Counted from the first letter of the stretch, positions 8,582 through 18,883 are shown. The stretch: DNA of 64,000 nt from Stentor roeselii (GCA_006503475.1 RSEH01000012.1:185144-249143), one strand, 5' to 3'. Notes: generated by a model from the letters alone, not told the origin. Program-made: numbers and translations.

Positions 8582-10249
8582 ATGGAGGATCCCTGCGAAG
8601 ACATCACTAGTTCAATAGTAGAAAAAAGCCAAGACCACCAAGGCAAGCCAATACTCCGAAACTACTCCAAAGGTTTCATGCTTGGAAAAGGTGCCTTCGC
8701 AAAAGTCTACAAACTAACAGATCAAGAATCCAACCAAGTCTTCGCTGGTAAAGTGATCCAAAAGCATTCTCTCTTAAAATCCAGAACCCGTCAAAAAATA
8801 ATGAGCGAGATAAAAATCCATAAAATCTTAAAACATTCCAACATAGTCGAGTTCAAAAGTTACTTCGAAGACGACTCAAACCTATACATTTTAATGGAAT
8901 ACTGCAAGAACCAGACTCTCAGTGATATGATTCGAAGAAGAAAGCGAGTCTCAGAACTAGAAGCCCAGTATTACCTGAGGCAGTTACTTTTAGGTATCAA
9001 GTACATGCACACTCATCGCGTCATTCATCGAGACTTGAAACTTGCGAATATCTTTTTGACTGAAAACATGGAAGTCAAAATTGGCGACTTTGGACTCGCT
9101 GCCCGTCTTGAATATGAAGGCGAACGAAAGCGCACTATTTGTGGGACTCCAAATTATATGGCTCCTGAAATCCTTGATGGAAAATTCGGACATTCTTATG
9201 AATGTGACGTTTGGAGTGTAGGGGTTATTCTTTTTACTTTACTTTGTGGAAAACCACCTTTTGAGACTGGAGATGTGAAAAAGACTTATTTGAGGATTAA
9301 GGCTGGAAATTACTCATTTCCTGAAGGAGTTGAAATTTCGCATGAAGCGAAAATGTTGATTTCGGCGATACTTGTATTGGAGTATCAAAAAAGGCCGACT
9401 GTTGATGAGATTCTTGCTGGTGAGTTTTTAGGACTTAATGAAATTCCGGACTTTCTGCCTTCTTGTGTGTTGGCTATTCCGCCTAGTCAAGGGTATCTTA
9501 AACAGTTTCTACCGAGAGGAAGAAAAAATGAAAAAAATAAGTCTATTGTCAGGTCTTCTACTCATGAAAATCTCAGCTCGAATAGTGTCTCGTCTCCGAC
9601 AACGGAAAGACCGCATTCAAAAGAACCCTTGACTCCGCTTTATTCGGAAACAAGGGCTATTGTTAGGTACTCGGCTTATACTCATCCTGTCTCCACCGGA
9701 CCTCAGCTTTGGATTAATCGGTGGGTTGATTATTCTGCTAAGTATGGAGTTGGATATATTTTGTCTAATCATTCGATTGGAATACTTTTTAATGATAAAA
9801 GCAAAATTTTGGCAAATTATGACTCTAGTAGGATATTGTTCTTTTGGAATAAGGGGGGAGTGGATCAGGTTTTGGAATGTAGTTTGGCTGAATTTCCGAA
9901 AGATTTGTATAAAAAAATCATGCTCATCCAAGTTTTTCGTAAAATGCTACTCGCTGATAAGGAGCTAGAAACTGAAGACTCTCAACAAGGGATCCATGTA
10001 AAAGGACTCATTAAAACTCCTCATGGTGTGATATTCAGGATGAGCAACAAGATTCTTCAAGTATTTTTCAATGATAGGAGTGAATTGATCTTTTTGAATT
10101 CAAGTAAGTTTGTTATTTACATAGACAAAAAAGGTATGTGCCATTCAAGCACCATCAGTAGAGCTGTTGAATTTGGGGGTAAAGATTTTATCAAAAGGCT
10201 AAAATATGCCAAAGAAGTTTTGATTTCACAAAATAAAGCAAGGAGTTAA
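8582..10249 (+). CDS. Polo-like kinase
   Basis: A 555-residue Ser/Thr kinase. The kinase domain (~27-285) has the glycine loop 'LGKGAFAKVY', Lys57, 'HRDLKLANIF' at 149-158, DFG at 169-171, the PLK-type activation loop 'RTICGTPNY' with Thr185, and 'APE'. The C-terminus holds two polo boxes: the first starts at 'WINRWVDYS' (Trp377) and contains 'GVGYILSN'; the second covers ~480-550. PLKs control mitosis, centriole and basal-body duplication and cytokinesis. Length and layout fit PLK1-type kinases; PLK4 would have a different C-terminus. No intron is needed. Confidence 0.93.
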   Translation: MEDPCEDITSSIVEKSQDHQGKPILRNYSKGFMLGKGAFAKVYKLTDQESNQVFAGKVIQKHSLLKSRTRQKIMSEIKIHKILKHSNIVEFKSYFEDDSNLYILMEYCKNQTLSDMIRRRKRVSELEAQYYLRQLLLGIKYMHTHRVIHRDLKLANIFLTENMEVKIGDFGLAARLEYEGERKRTICGTPNYMAPEILDGKFGHSYECDVWSVGVILFTLLCGKPPFETGDVKKTYLRIKAGNYSFPEGVEISHEAKMLISAILVLEYQKRPTVDEILAGEFLGLNEIPDFLPSCVLAIPPSQGYLKQFLPRGRKNEKNKSIVRSSTHENLSSNSVSSPTTERPHSKEPLTPLYSETRAIVRYSAYTHPVSTGPQLWINRWVDYSAKYGVGYILSNHSIGILFNDKSKILANYDSSRILFFWNKGGVDQVLECSLAEFPKDLYKKIMLIQVFRKMLLADKELETEDSQQGIHVKGLIKTPHGVIFRMSNKILQVFFNDRSELIFLNSSKFVIYIDKKGMCHSSTISRAVEFGGKDFIKRLKYAKEVLISQNKARS

Positions 10250-10555
10250 TAAATTATATTTAATATTCTAGAGTTAGAGTTAATATTACCCCTTAAATAT
10301 TTCTACATTAGAGATAAGGTTAAATTTTCTCTCATAATATTAGATTTATTATAATTAATGTCAAACAATCACTTAAGATTAAAGTCTACAGACTGATTTA
10401 TATTCAATATGTTACCTTAAATGTAATTTATCAATATATAGATAAAGACGAGAATGAATGATTCGTGAATAGTTTCACAGGAATACAATAAATACTTAAT
10501 CTATATCCATTTATCAATATGCATCAATAAAATTAATTACTCCTATATTTAAAAA
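10250..10555. other. AT-rich intergenic region
   Basis: About 300 bases between the convergent PLK and ubiquitin-like genes. It is very AT-rich and I see nothing in it. Confidence 0.5.
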
Positions 10556-11053
10556 CTACTTGCTAATCTTTGGATTTTCTTCAGGCTTCAAATTAATTAA
10601 GCCATTTATTGTTGAACCGTCGTGAATTCCGTAGACATATAGTGAAATATTATCATCAAGACTTTTGTTTAGATAGGAAAGTCTATAAGTATTCTCAGTA
10701 AGCTTTGCTTTTTCTTCAATTTTAGATTTAATACTTTTAATTTGTTCACTAGGACTTGCCTCAAGAACTAAATTAAAGAAGTCAAACTTGATATATATGT
10801 TAATAATCTTATTAATTTTTAAAGTCAACAAGATAACTTTGTGTTGATCAATTTCATAATCAGATAAAGATTTTAAATTTTCTAGTTCTATTTCTCGAAA
10901 GTATAATATTTGTTTATAATAAAAAACTCCTGTATTCTGCTCAATTTTGTGCTTTATATCTTTTATTGTACTTTCAGGATTTGCTGTTATAAGAATCTTC
11001 TCTAAATTTGAGTTTGTGACAATAATATGAATTTCAGTGTTAATAATTTCTAT
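10556..11053 (-). pseudogene. In-frame continuation of the tandem-Ubl gene beyond an internal TAA
   Basis: Directly after the TAA at 11056-11054 the same frame stays open for 166 codons to a stop at 10556. It encodes two more ubiquitin-like domains: 'TEIHIIVTNSNLEKILITAN...' and 'INIYIKFDFFNLVLEAS...'. The only ATG-type start for it would be internal. So the upstream TAA either truncates a formerly 608-residue protein, is read through, or sits in an unrecognised intron. No GT donor lies close upstream, so no 15-nt GT-AG intron removes it. Confidence 0.65.
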
Positions 11054-12382
11054 TTAAAAAAGTATAGAGTCTGAAAAAATATCATAATTTCCAAGGTTCA
11101 TTGAATCTGAAAGAGCTTTACCTTTGAAGACAAGTGATTGTTGATGTTTTTTAATTTTATAAATTTTTTTTAGTTTGACTTTAATATCATATATTGTATC
11201 TAAAGATGTAGCACTAATCATAGTTTCTATCCCATTCAATGATTTGATTACAAGATTTAATTCAAAGATCAATTCTAAGAAAGCTCCGTGAAATAAATTG
11301 TATTCTTCAAGAGTTTTCGAAAATTCAAGAATATTTCTTTGATATAATAATTTAATATTTGTTTGTCTGATATTTGCAAGAGTCTTCACATCTTGAATAA
11401 TTTTATCAATTAAGTACCTTGGAAATATTTCCAATGTAACAATATTTTCATTTGGTAGTTTTATAAAAATCTTATTGCAAGTAACTAAAACAAGTACAAT
11501 TATAGGCATTAAACAATTATTATAATGGCCAATTGTTTTATCATCTTCAAGTTCATCATTCCTAAAAAATAATTTCTGCCTTCCACAAGATATTCCAGAT
11601 AATTTTTCTATATTTTCTTTCAATTTGAAAATTTTTTTTGTAGATTTAATATCAATCTTAATTGTTTCTGCCTCGAATCTTGTTATGAATATTTTTATTG
11701 AATAATCAGTTTTTAATAGCAAGATAGATCCTGAAATAATAGAGTAATTTCCCAAATTCATTGAATCTTCAAGTATACATCCTTTGAAGAATAGTGTTTG
11801 TTTTTTAACTTCTAAATTTAATTTTGAATGAATTCGATCCTTAAGATTTCTTATTGTTTCATCTTCATTTAAAAAACTAATTGAAAATGAATTTCCTTCT
11901 TCAGTATTAATAAAAATGTTAGAATTTAAGGAAGGATTCCGAATTAAATGAAAAATACAATCTTTTTTTATGTTATAATCTGTAAATGTTTTATCATCAT
12001 CAAGTACTTTTCCATTATAGAAAAGAGTTTGTTCTTCCTTCGGTATTTTTTCTTTTGCCTCTAATTTATCTTTAATTTTTTTTATAGTACAAGTAATTTT
12101 AGATTTTAGGTTAATTTTCTGGTTGTCAAGTAAAATAATACAGATATTTAGTCTTGATGGCATCGGTACTTGCATCATTAATAGCTTGGAATTGTTTTTT
12201 ATATTGTAATCAGCCAAAGTATATTTTTCTGAAAGTTTATTTCCTTGATACGTTAAAATTTTATTGTGAAGCGACATTCCATGCACGAATTCTATCATCT
12301 CTCTTAGTGTTCTTATTGAAAATGAGGCCTCAACTTCAAGACTTATCTCAATTCCTTCATGAGTTAGTAAAAAGATATTCAT
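11054..12382 (-). CDS. Tandem ubiquitin-like-domain protein
   Basis: A 442-residue protein made of about six diverged ubiquitin-like folds of ~73 residues in a row: ~1-72, 77-150, 153-226, 227-300, 301-372 and 373-442. Each has the beta-grasp pattern with a 'QTLFYNGKVLDDDKTFTDYNI'-like strand-turn segment. No junction has a Gly-Gly, so this is not a processed polyubiquitin; it is more like a scaffold of fixed Ubl domains. Two more Ubl domains follow in the same frame after the TAA. The divergent START-domain gene begins 77 bases upstream. The context reads TTATAAATG. Confidence 0.8.
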   Translation of the reverse strand: MNIFLLTHEGIEISLEVEASFSIRTLREMIEFVHGMSLHNKILTYQGNKLSEKYTLADYNIKNNSKLLMMQVPMPSRLNICIILLDNQKINLKSKITCTIKKIKDKLEAKEKIPKEEQTLFYNGKVLDDDKTFTDYNIKKDCIFHLIRNPSLNSNIFINTEEGNSFSISFLNEDETIRNLKDRIHSKLNLEVKKQTLFFKGCILEDSMNLGNYSIISGSILLLKTDYSIKIFITRFEAETIKIDIKSTKKIFKLKENIEKLSGISCGRQKLFFRNDELEDDKTIGHYNNCLMPIIVLVLVTCNKIFIKLPNENIVTLEIFPRYLIDKIIQDVKTLANIRQTNIKLLYQRNILEFSKTLEEYNLFHGAFLELIFELNLVIKSLNGIETMISATSLDTIYDIKVKLKKIYKIKKHQQSLVFKGKALSDSMNLGNYDIFSDSILF

Positions 12383-12459
12383 TTATAATGCTATTAATCT
12401 ATATTTGAAATAATCCTTGAAATAGCTTAAAACATTCTAAAACTATCCTAAATTTATAA

Positions 12460-13374
12460 ATGTCTTGCTTTTCTGGTATCTTTCATCGAAAAAAAAAGCT
12501 ACCTGACGTTGAACTAGAAACCTTAACAAGAAACTGGGACCTAGAAAACGAAGAAGAAACAAAAACCTACTCTCTAAACAAAGATTTAATCTCAAGTCAC
12601 CCTCCAGAAGAGTTCCCAGAGCCCATCGAAGTGAAACCCGAATTAATTCAACAGGATATAGTTGAAGATTTTTCAGTCCTGCAAAACAAGAAAATTTTCA
12701 CCGACTATTTTTTCACAGAGTCTAAATCCTACCAAAACTACAGCAGCCAAGTATCATCAGTTCAAAGCCAATTCGAAAAAATCATAGAATTAGAAGGCCA
12801 AGACGGTTGGGAAGTAAAGTTAGACAAAGACTTCATGAAAATCTTTCTAAAAAACGAAGAATTTCCTATTGTAAAGGCTTTATTCAACATGAAAGTCGAT
12901 GCAGATCCTCAAGTTTTATATGAAATTCTTTATAATGTTGTTAGAAGAACGACTTGGGATTCTTCAGTTCTTGAATATAAAGAAATTGAAGTACTTGATA
13001 AGGATGCAGTTGTTTATTATATGATGAATAAAGCGCCCTGGCCTTTTAATAACAGAGAGTTTGTTGAAGAGAGGTTTACAAGAGTCGCTATTGATGGAGA
13101 TATTGAAGTGTTTTATAGAGAAAGTAACAGAGATTACCCTTGTTGTGAAAAGGCTGAAAGAGGACATACCATCTTTGCAGGGCAAATATTTAGAAAGGTT
13201 GTTGTTGGTGGTCAAGGCACTCTACTTGTGACTCTTGTATCTCAGGCTAATATGGGAGGAAATATTCCTCCGAAAGCTTTGAAAGATACATTACCTTTGT
13301 CTTTAATGAATTGGTATAAGGCTGTTAGAAAAGAACTGCTCAAGCAATGTCCAGAGTCTTTGGTTGAGATATAA
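12460..13374 (+). CDS. START-domain lipid-binding protein
   Basis: A 304-residue protein. The N-terminal ~100 residues are acidic and low in complexity. Residues ~105-295 form a START domain: 'VRRTTWDSSVLEYKEIEVLDKDAVVYYMMNKAPWPFNNREFVEER' is the diagnostic central part (W-D-...-P-W-P-...-R-D/E-F-V). The C-terminal helix is 'PLSLMNWYKAVRKELLKQ'. START domains bind phospholipid, sterol or ceramide and often move it between membranes. No transmembrane segment or signal is visible, so it is probably cytosolic. The ATG follows TTTATAA directly. Confidence 0.88.
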   Translation: MSCFSGIFHRKKKLPDVELETLTRNWDLENEEETKTYSLNKDLISSHPPEEFPEPIEVKPELIQQDIVEDFSVLQNKKIFTDYFFTESKSYQNYSSQVSSVQSQFEKIIELEGQDGWEVKLDKDFMKIFLKNEEFPIVKALFNMKVDADPQVLYEILYNVVRRTTWDSSVLEYKEIEVLDKDAVVYYMMNKAPWPFNNREFVEERFTRVAIDGDIEVFYRESNRDYPCCEKAERGHTIFAGQIFRKVVVGGQGTLLVTLVSQANMGGNIPPKALKDTLPLSLMNWYKAVRKELLKQCPESLVEI

Positions 13375-13638
13375 TTTATGTTTGAGATTAGGATTATAGT
13401 AAAATTTAGATAGATTATGAATTGGACAAAGTACAGTTGATAAATAATTACCCATATCAATCCATCATCTAGTTCACATGCCAATTAACAATCTCTAAAA
13501 AAACTACCTGAATTCCACAATTTAACAAATAATAATCCCATCTAACCAATTTCCAAAAACTTTATATAAAACCTCCAAACCATTCCACCAAAACTAAAAA
13601 CCTTCCACCGACCCTTCCACTTAATAATTATTCAACAT

Positions 13639-14355
13639 ATGAAAGACGGACTAAGTCACCTAGTTCGAGAAAGAAAGATCGTTCAACAAGACGCTCAAAT
13701 GCTATCAAACCGAATCAAATACCTTTCTCAAGCAAACGAAAAAACCTGGAAAAAAGTAGAAGAAACCAGAAGAAAAGCTGAAAAATTCTCAGAAGTAAAA
13801 CAAGAAAACGAGGAGCGTCTTTATTTGCTTCAAGAATCCAGAATCGAGAACGAGCGAGCTTTAAGTCTTAAACGAAGTAATTATAAACAGCTAAGAGAAA
13901 AACAAAAAAGAAATAAAAGTGAAATTCGTTCAGCTCTTCTTAATTACAAACAAGAAGAAGCATGCAACTTGAAGAAAATTAGAGAAGAGGAATTAAATAG
14001 GTTGAAGTGGGACCTGGAAATACAAAAAGAAAAGAATCTTCAACGAAAAGAATCTGTTTTTCATCAGAAAATGATTGGAAAAGCTAAAATTCTTGACTTT
14101 CAGCATAAAAAACAAAAACTAGCTCGAAATATTTACATTCAAAAAATAGAAGAAAATGAGAAAATATTGAATGATACTGAAAAAGAAGTTTTTCAGATGG
14201 AAAGACTTGAACAAGAACTGATTAAAAATCTTCAAAATACTCAAAATATTCATGATAGAGCTTCTGTCGATTTTCATAAACTTTTGAATTCGCCTGGGAT
14301 TTCTTCTTTGATGAACTCGATATTGAAGAGACGAAAATACTCTAACATGTTCTGA
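13639..14355 (+). CDS. Coiled-coil protein
   Basis: A 238-residue, almost wholly helical, highly charged protein with coiled coil from ~10 to ~210. It ends in TGA, one of the genes showing that TGA is a stop here. No family is recognised. A cytoskeletal role would fit the neighbouring CaaX, kinesin and TTLL genes but is inference. Confidence 0.7.
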   Translation: MKDGLSHLVRERKIVQQDAQMLSNRIKYLSQANEKTWKKVEETRRKAEKFSEVKQENEERLYLLQESRIENERALSLKRSNYKQLREKQKRNKSEIRSALLNYKQEEACNLKKIREEELNRLKWDLEIQKEKNLQRKESVFHQKMIGKAKILDFQHKKQKLARNIYIQKIEENEKILNDTEKEVFQMERLEQELIKNLQNTQNIHDRASVDFHKLLNSPGISSLMNSILKRRKYSNMF

Positions 14356-14384
14356 AAATTATTCAATAATTAAATAACTTAAAA

Positions 14385-15002
14385 ATGGAAGAGTCTGAAA
14401 GGAAATCTTATCTCGCATGCACCCCAGAGATGAAGAACTATGAAATTGTATAAAATATTTAGTCAGACATCTATGATCTGGAAGACTGTATTGAAATTTT
14501 ATCATCTATTGTTCAAGAACTCAGGGCTTCCTATCTAAAAAAAGCTGAAATCAGCACAGTAATCTTCAAACAGTTCATGGCAAAATACATATACATGGAA
14601 GACTCCATCTTCGAAGGACTAGAAAAACTTCCAAGACTTGCAAATACAAAAGAGACTCAAGATCGTTTACTAGAAGCCACAAAGAAATTCAACAGTCTCA
14701 GTTTCGAATTCCAAGAAGACTGGAGTCAAGAGTTCTGGGAAATATATGAAAATATAAGAGACCCTGTCAAAGCGACTAATGAAATCCAGGCAGTTTCTCA
14801 GCAGAAAATCAACAAAAAACTTTTAGACCTGCAAGAAATCGCAATTGCATTAACAAGAATGAGCAGAGGTTTTGACGAGGCTGATAACCACGACGATAAA
14901 GACCCTTTCGCAATGGTTGAAGAAGAAGCATTAAAATACTCAACTCCGACGATATCCCAAAGGAATAAGTTACGTGATTGCAATAGATGTGTTGTTTCAT
15001 AA
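14385..15002 (+). CDS. Helical protein with C-terminal CaaX box, one 15-nt intron
   Basis: The frame from ATG 14385 meets a stop inside GTATAAAATATTTAG (14448-14462). Removing these 15 bases joins it to the frame ending at 15002 and gives 200 residues. The protein is helical and acidic and ends in Cys-Val-Val-Ser, a good CaaX prenylation signal (Ser at X favours farnesylation). That would tether it to a membrane. No known domain is seen. An internal ATG at 14577 is not a likely start because the spliced upstream exon continues the same helical pattern. Confidence 0.8.
14448..14462 (+). other. 15-nt spliceosomal intron
   Basis: GTATAAAATATTTAG, with an in-frame TAA. Its removal restores a 200-residue frame. 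Confidence 0.88.
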
Positions 15003-15010
15003 TAGTTTAC

Positions 15011-15130
15011 ACTATCTAAATAAAATCACAATAAAATAATCATAAGACTTTAAAAAATCACAGAAAACTATCTAAATAAAAATCACAATAAAATAATCAT
15101 AAGACTTTAAAAAATCACAGAAAACTATCT
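15011..15130. repeat. 56/57-bp tandem duplication
   Basis: Two copies start at 15011 and 15067 and differ by one extra A in the second. A third copy begins at 15124 but stops after a few bases. It lies between convergent 3' ends. Confidence 0.9.
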
Positions 15131-15152
15131 CTAAACTTCTCAAACATGCTAA

Positions 15153-15704
15153 TTATTTAAGACTATTATAAACAGTAATTAATTTTCCCACAGGTTCCAA
15201 AACTTTAACCCTATTTCTCTTTTCCTTCCGATTTGCACCTTCCATGAGTCTGCTCTTGTTTTTATGGTCCAGGAATTTTCTCATAACTTTTCTATCAACA
15301 CTACTTGGCAAATAAACAGAAAGTAAAGACTTGTTATTTATTCCTGGAAATTTTTCTTTTTCTTTAAAACTTTTCAAAGGTTGATCGAAAAACTCTTTAT
15401 ATCTTGGATGAACTTTCGCAATTTCATAAGCTGAGACGACATCAGGTAAAGAATGTTGAATTTTTCTTTTTAACCTTGAAAGGTTTTTAAGTGGCAGTAG
15501 TTGTTTTAATTCGTTTTTTCTTTTAGTGTTCATCGGACTGTTCATTGAAGGAATTGGATTCAGAGATGACTGGGAGTTAGACTCCCATCCTGTAAACTCA
15601 GCAGCCAGGTCCTGCCAATGCTCTTTAAGAGGTGACTTACTTACAAAAGCGAATTTTTCCACTTCTCCTGAAAGAGTTGTCACATAGTGAAGGTCCGTAT
15701 TCAT
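15153..15704 (-). CDS. Hypothetical basic protein
   Basis: A 183-residue basic protein without a recognised domain. It starts 36 bases from the divergent kinesin ATG, so both genes share a very short promoter. Near its 3' end GTCTTAAATAATTAG could act as a 15-nt intron, but the extended frame would run into the 56-bp tandem repeat, so I keep the stop at 15153. Confidence 0.6.
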   Translation of the reverse strand: MNTDLHYVTTLSGEVEKFAFVSKSPLKEHWQDLAAEFTGWESNSQSSLNPIPSMNSPMNTKRKNELKQLLPLKNLSRLKRKIQHSLPDVVSAYEIAKVHPRYKEFFDQPLKSFKEKEKFPGINNKSLLSVYLPSSVDRKVMRKFLDHKNKSRLMEGANRKEKRNRVKVLEPVGKLITVYNSLK

Positions 15705-15740
15705 GAAAATTATAAATTTTTGTTTATATTGAAGATTTCA

Positions 15741-18389
15741 ATGAACTCCAAATTTAAAAGAAGCATGACCAAGTTACCATCAAAGCCAAAAGACGACTTT
15801 TTCTCAAAAGAAGACTCAACAACCCGCAACACCAACATAAAAGTAATCGCGAGGTTCCGCCCAATGATCCAAATAGAAAAATCAGAAAATGAAAACCCTG
15901 ATTTTAAATACATCTTTCCAAACGACTGCACAGTTCTAGTCCCATCATCAGGAGACCCTTACACTTGTGACAAGGTATTTCCGCCATCATCAAGTCAGTT
16001 AGAAGTCTTCGAAGCCACCGGGTCTCCAACAGTAGCAAACGTCTTAGAAGGCTACAACGGGACTATCTTCGCATATGGGCAGACCGGTTCTGGAAAGACC
16101 TTCACAATGATGAGCAACATTCTTGACGAAGAAACTCGAGGAATAATCCCAAGAAGTATATCAAAAATCTTCGATTCCGCTTCTTCTAACCCAAAAATCG
16201 AGTTTTCATTAAAATGTTCCATGTTAGAGATCTACAAAGAAACTTTAAGAGATTTACTTGGAACATCGGAAACTTTGAAAATCAAGGAAAGTCTTAATAA
16301 AGGAGTTTATGTGGAAGGGTTAAGTGAAGTCTTTGTTGCGAGTGAAGAAGAAGTGATGCATGTTTTGGAAAGTGGGGAAAAGTCACGATCGGTCGCGAGT
16401 ACGAAGATGAATCAGGTGAGTTCTCGGAGTCATCAACTTTTTATGATTGAAGTTAGGCAGAAGTTTCAAAATGATAATGAAAAAAAAGGAGTGCTTAATT
16501 TAATTGATTTGGCTGGAAGCGAAAATGTTAAAGACTCTGGAGTCACTGGAATGAATTTAGAAGAAGCGAAAAAAATTAACTTGAGCTTGTCTGCACTTGG
16601 AAATGTGATTCATGCTTTGACTAACTTTTCGGATCATGTTCCTTATCGAGACTCGAAGTTGACTAGGTTGTTGCAGGAGTCTCTTGGAGGGAATTTTAAA
16701 ACTTTACTTATTATTACTTGTTCTCCTGCCCAAAGAAACTTCGACGAAACCCTAAAAACCTTAAAATTCGCCCAAAGAGCAAAAAAGATAAAAACTCACG
16801 CCACAATAAACTTCAAAACCAACGCAGAAAGCTACTTAAAAATCATCGAAAGTCTGAAGTGATATTTATACAGAAAGCAACTCTCAGAAGCTCAACAAAT
16901 AATAAAAGGTTACCAAAGCCTAGAAAGTTCTCCACTAATGTTATCCCCAATATTAAAAACCACAGAACTCAGCAAGTCCCAAAACCAACTCCGTTTATTT
17001 TCAATTGAAGACAACAGCTTAACATCCGAAGACATCCTCAACAAAACTTCAAAACTCTGCAAAATCGAATCAAATCCAAAAGAACTTGAAGAATTAAAAC
17101 AAAGCCTTCAAGACCTCAAAGAAGACAAAAAAGAACTTGAATGGAAAGTCAAGAGTCTTAAAGAAAAACTTCTGAAATGTGAAGAAAAGTCTCATGAATA
17201 TTACGAAATGTATCATAAACTCATTTTAGAGCTCAAGGCAAATGATGACTATAAAAAAAAACTAGAGAAACAAAACTTGCACTTGAAAAATCAGTTGGAA
17301 GTCCTGACTCGACATTTGGTAAAACTGGAAAAAAGAGTATTTTTAAAAGATGACAATCAAGACTTCTGTGAATTTGAAATAAGTGGCTTGAAGCAGAATT
17401 TCATTGTAAACTTTAAAAAGATCAACACTGAAGATAGTGATGATGACATCTCACAAGAATCCAGTGAAAAATTCATTAATCTTCCAATAAACCTTAAAAT
17501 CTTGAAAGAAACTGCAGAGTACTCCTCTTCCCTTCGTTCAAAACTAACAGTTTCAAGTGAAATCGACCAAAACCACCTGATTTTCCATTTAAAAAATCAG
17601 GTCTTGCAGTAAGATCAACTTAGAGCAGAAGTCCTGAACTCAGATTTAATCCTTTCAATAGGATCCTTATCAAGTCGCTACAACCTTTTAAAAGAAAAGT
17701 TAAAATTCAAGTCATTTATCTCAAAACTCAAGTCAGACCGGATCGGTCTTCTCGAAGATATTTTAAACCATCTTCACCATTCCTACTCAAAAATCATGAA
17801 ACATTACAAAACTCTTGAAAAATCATCAAAAAAAATCCCTGAACTAGGAAACATTGTCCGCCCTGTCGCAAGAAGAAACACTTTCATAACTAGACAAGTC
17901 CCTGAAGCCGAAGGACTAAGAGAATCTGAAGCCCAAGCCCAGATTTACATTCATCGAAACATGAATCAAGAACTTCGACTAGGAATAGAAATAGCGAGAT
18001 CAGAACTACTGAATTATAAAGAAAATGCAGGGAAGTTAACTGAACAACTCCATGTTAATCATGAAAATCATAGAAAAAAGGTAAATGTTATTCTTCTTGA
18101 GTATAAAAATCAGTGTCAGGCAGAATTGAAAAGAAAACAAGAGGAAGTTAATAAGCTTCATGAAGTTGTTGCACATTGGATGCATCAGTTTATGGAACTT
18201 CAGGAAAGTACTGGAATACCTTCTTCCAGGGGCTCGACTCATAGAAGAACTCTTAGTAGACAGTATGTGGAAATGATTAAAAACCTTTGTGATAAAACTA
18301 AATCAGCTACTCAGGGAAAAATTCAACCTATTTTAAAGGGAATTTTTAGAGCTCATGGAGATCAAAGCCCTCCTGTTTATGATGAGTAG
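15741..18389 (+). CDS. Kinesin-1-like motor protein, two 15-nt introns
   Basis: Three open segments (to 16858, 16874-17608 and 17624 to 18389) join on removing GTGATATTTATACAG and GTAAGATCAACTTAG, giving 872 residues. The N-terminal motor (~35-365) has the P-loop 'YGQTGSGKTFTM', switch I 'NQVSSRSHQLF', switch II 'LIDLAGSE', and 'HVPYRDSKLTRLLQESLGG'. 'KGVYVEGLSEVFV' and 'FAQRAKKIKTHATIN' resemble kinesin-1 heavy chain. A long coiled-coil stalk follows. Such motors walk to microtubule plus ends carrying cargo. I use ATG 15741; an in-frame ATG at 15687 would overlap the divergent gene. Confidence 0.92.
16859..16873 (+). other. 15-nt spliceosomal intron
   Basis: GTGATATTTATACAG. It begins GTG rather than GTA and holds an in-frame TGA. 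It lies at the end of the kinesin motor domain. Confidence 0.85.
17609..17623 (+). other. 15-nt spliceosomal intron
   Basis: GTAAGATCAACTTAG. It contains the TAA that ends the second kinesin segment. Confidence 0.88.
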
Positions 18390-18420
18390 TTCCTTGGTGA
18401 ATTAAAGATGTGGAATAAAT

Positions 18421-18828
18421 ATGAAAGTTGTCTTTGTTTGTCTTTTTGTTGGAGTATTAGCGGGATCTAACCTTGGAGGGCAAAGCGTTGGAGAGCCTTG
18501 CCAGAAGCAGTCTGATTTTCTTGTAGCTGATGTGGTAGTCAATCCTTGGCCTATAGTGAAAAAACAAAACTACACCATAACAATGACAGGTACCTTCACA
18601 AGCACCCAGCTTCTCGACACTTTCACAGTCGGAGTAAAAAAAGACTTTTCCTGGACCTACACCTTCTTCAAGATCAACCAAAACTATCTAAAGAACGCAA
18701 CCTCTTCCTTCACTTATTCTGTGGAAGGTCCTACAGCCTGGGGAAGCTACACGGACCAAGTGACCCTTCATCGTCCAGACTATTCTCAATTCGCATGCTG
18801 GGAGTTTAGTTACTCAATAAGTTTATAG
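18421..18828 (+). CDS. Secreted ML-domain (MD-2/NPC2-like) protein
   Basis: A 135-residue protein with a clear signal peptide (~1-16). The mature part has the ML beta-sandwich layout: N-terminal Cys27, 'VVNPWPIVKKQNYTITMTGTFT' and C-terminal 'FACWEFSYSISL'. ML proteins bind lipids such as sterols; in protists they are usually lysosomal, phagosomal or secreted. It lies 31 bases downstream of the kinesin gene on the same strand. Confidence 0.8.
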   Translation: MKVVFVCLFVGVLAGSNLGGQSVGEPCQKQSDFLVADVVVNPWPIVKKQNYTITMTGTFTSTQLLDTFTVGVKKDFSWTYTFFKINQNYLKNATSSFTYSVEGPTAWGSYTDQVTLHRPDYSQFACWEFSYSISL

Positions 18829-18883
18829 TTAATAAGAGATAAGCTTTTCAAGAAGATTAAATGATTCAATATAGTGCATTAGT

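Noticed and set aside
11054-11056. TAA as a reassigned sense codon
   Set aside because: TAA ends many other genes here, including conserved ones of correct length, so a general recoding is not supported.
10556-12382. Polyubiquitin gene
   Set aside because: The repeats are strongly diverged and none ends in Gly-Gly, so they cannot be processed ubiquitin units.
15138-15152. Possible 15-nt intron GTCTTAAATAATTAG (minus strand, ~15156-15142) at the end of the 183-residue gene
   Set aside because: The donor is GTC rather than GTA/GTG, and the extended frame would only run into the tandem repeat without adding a recognisable segment.
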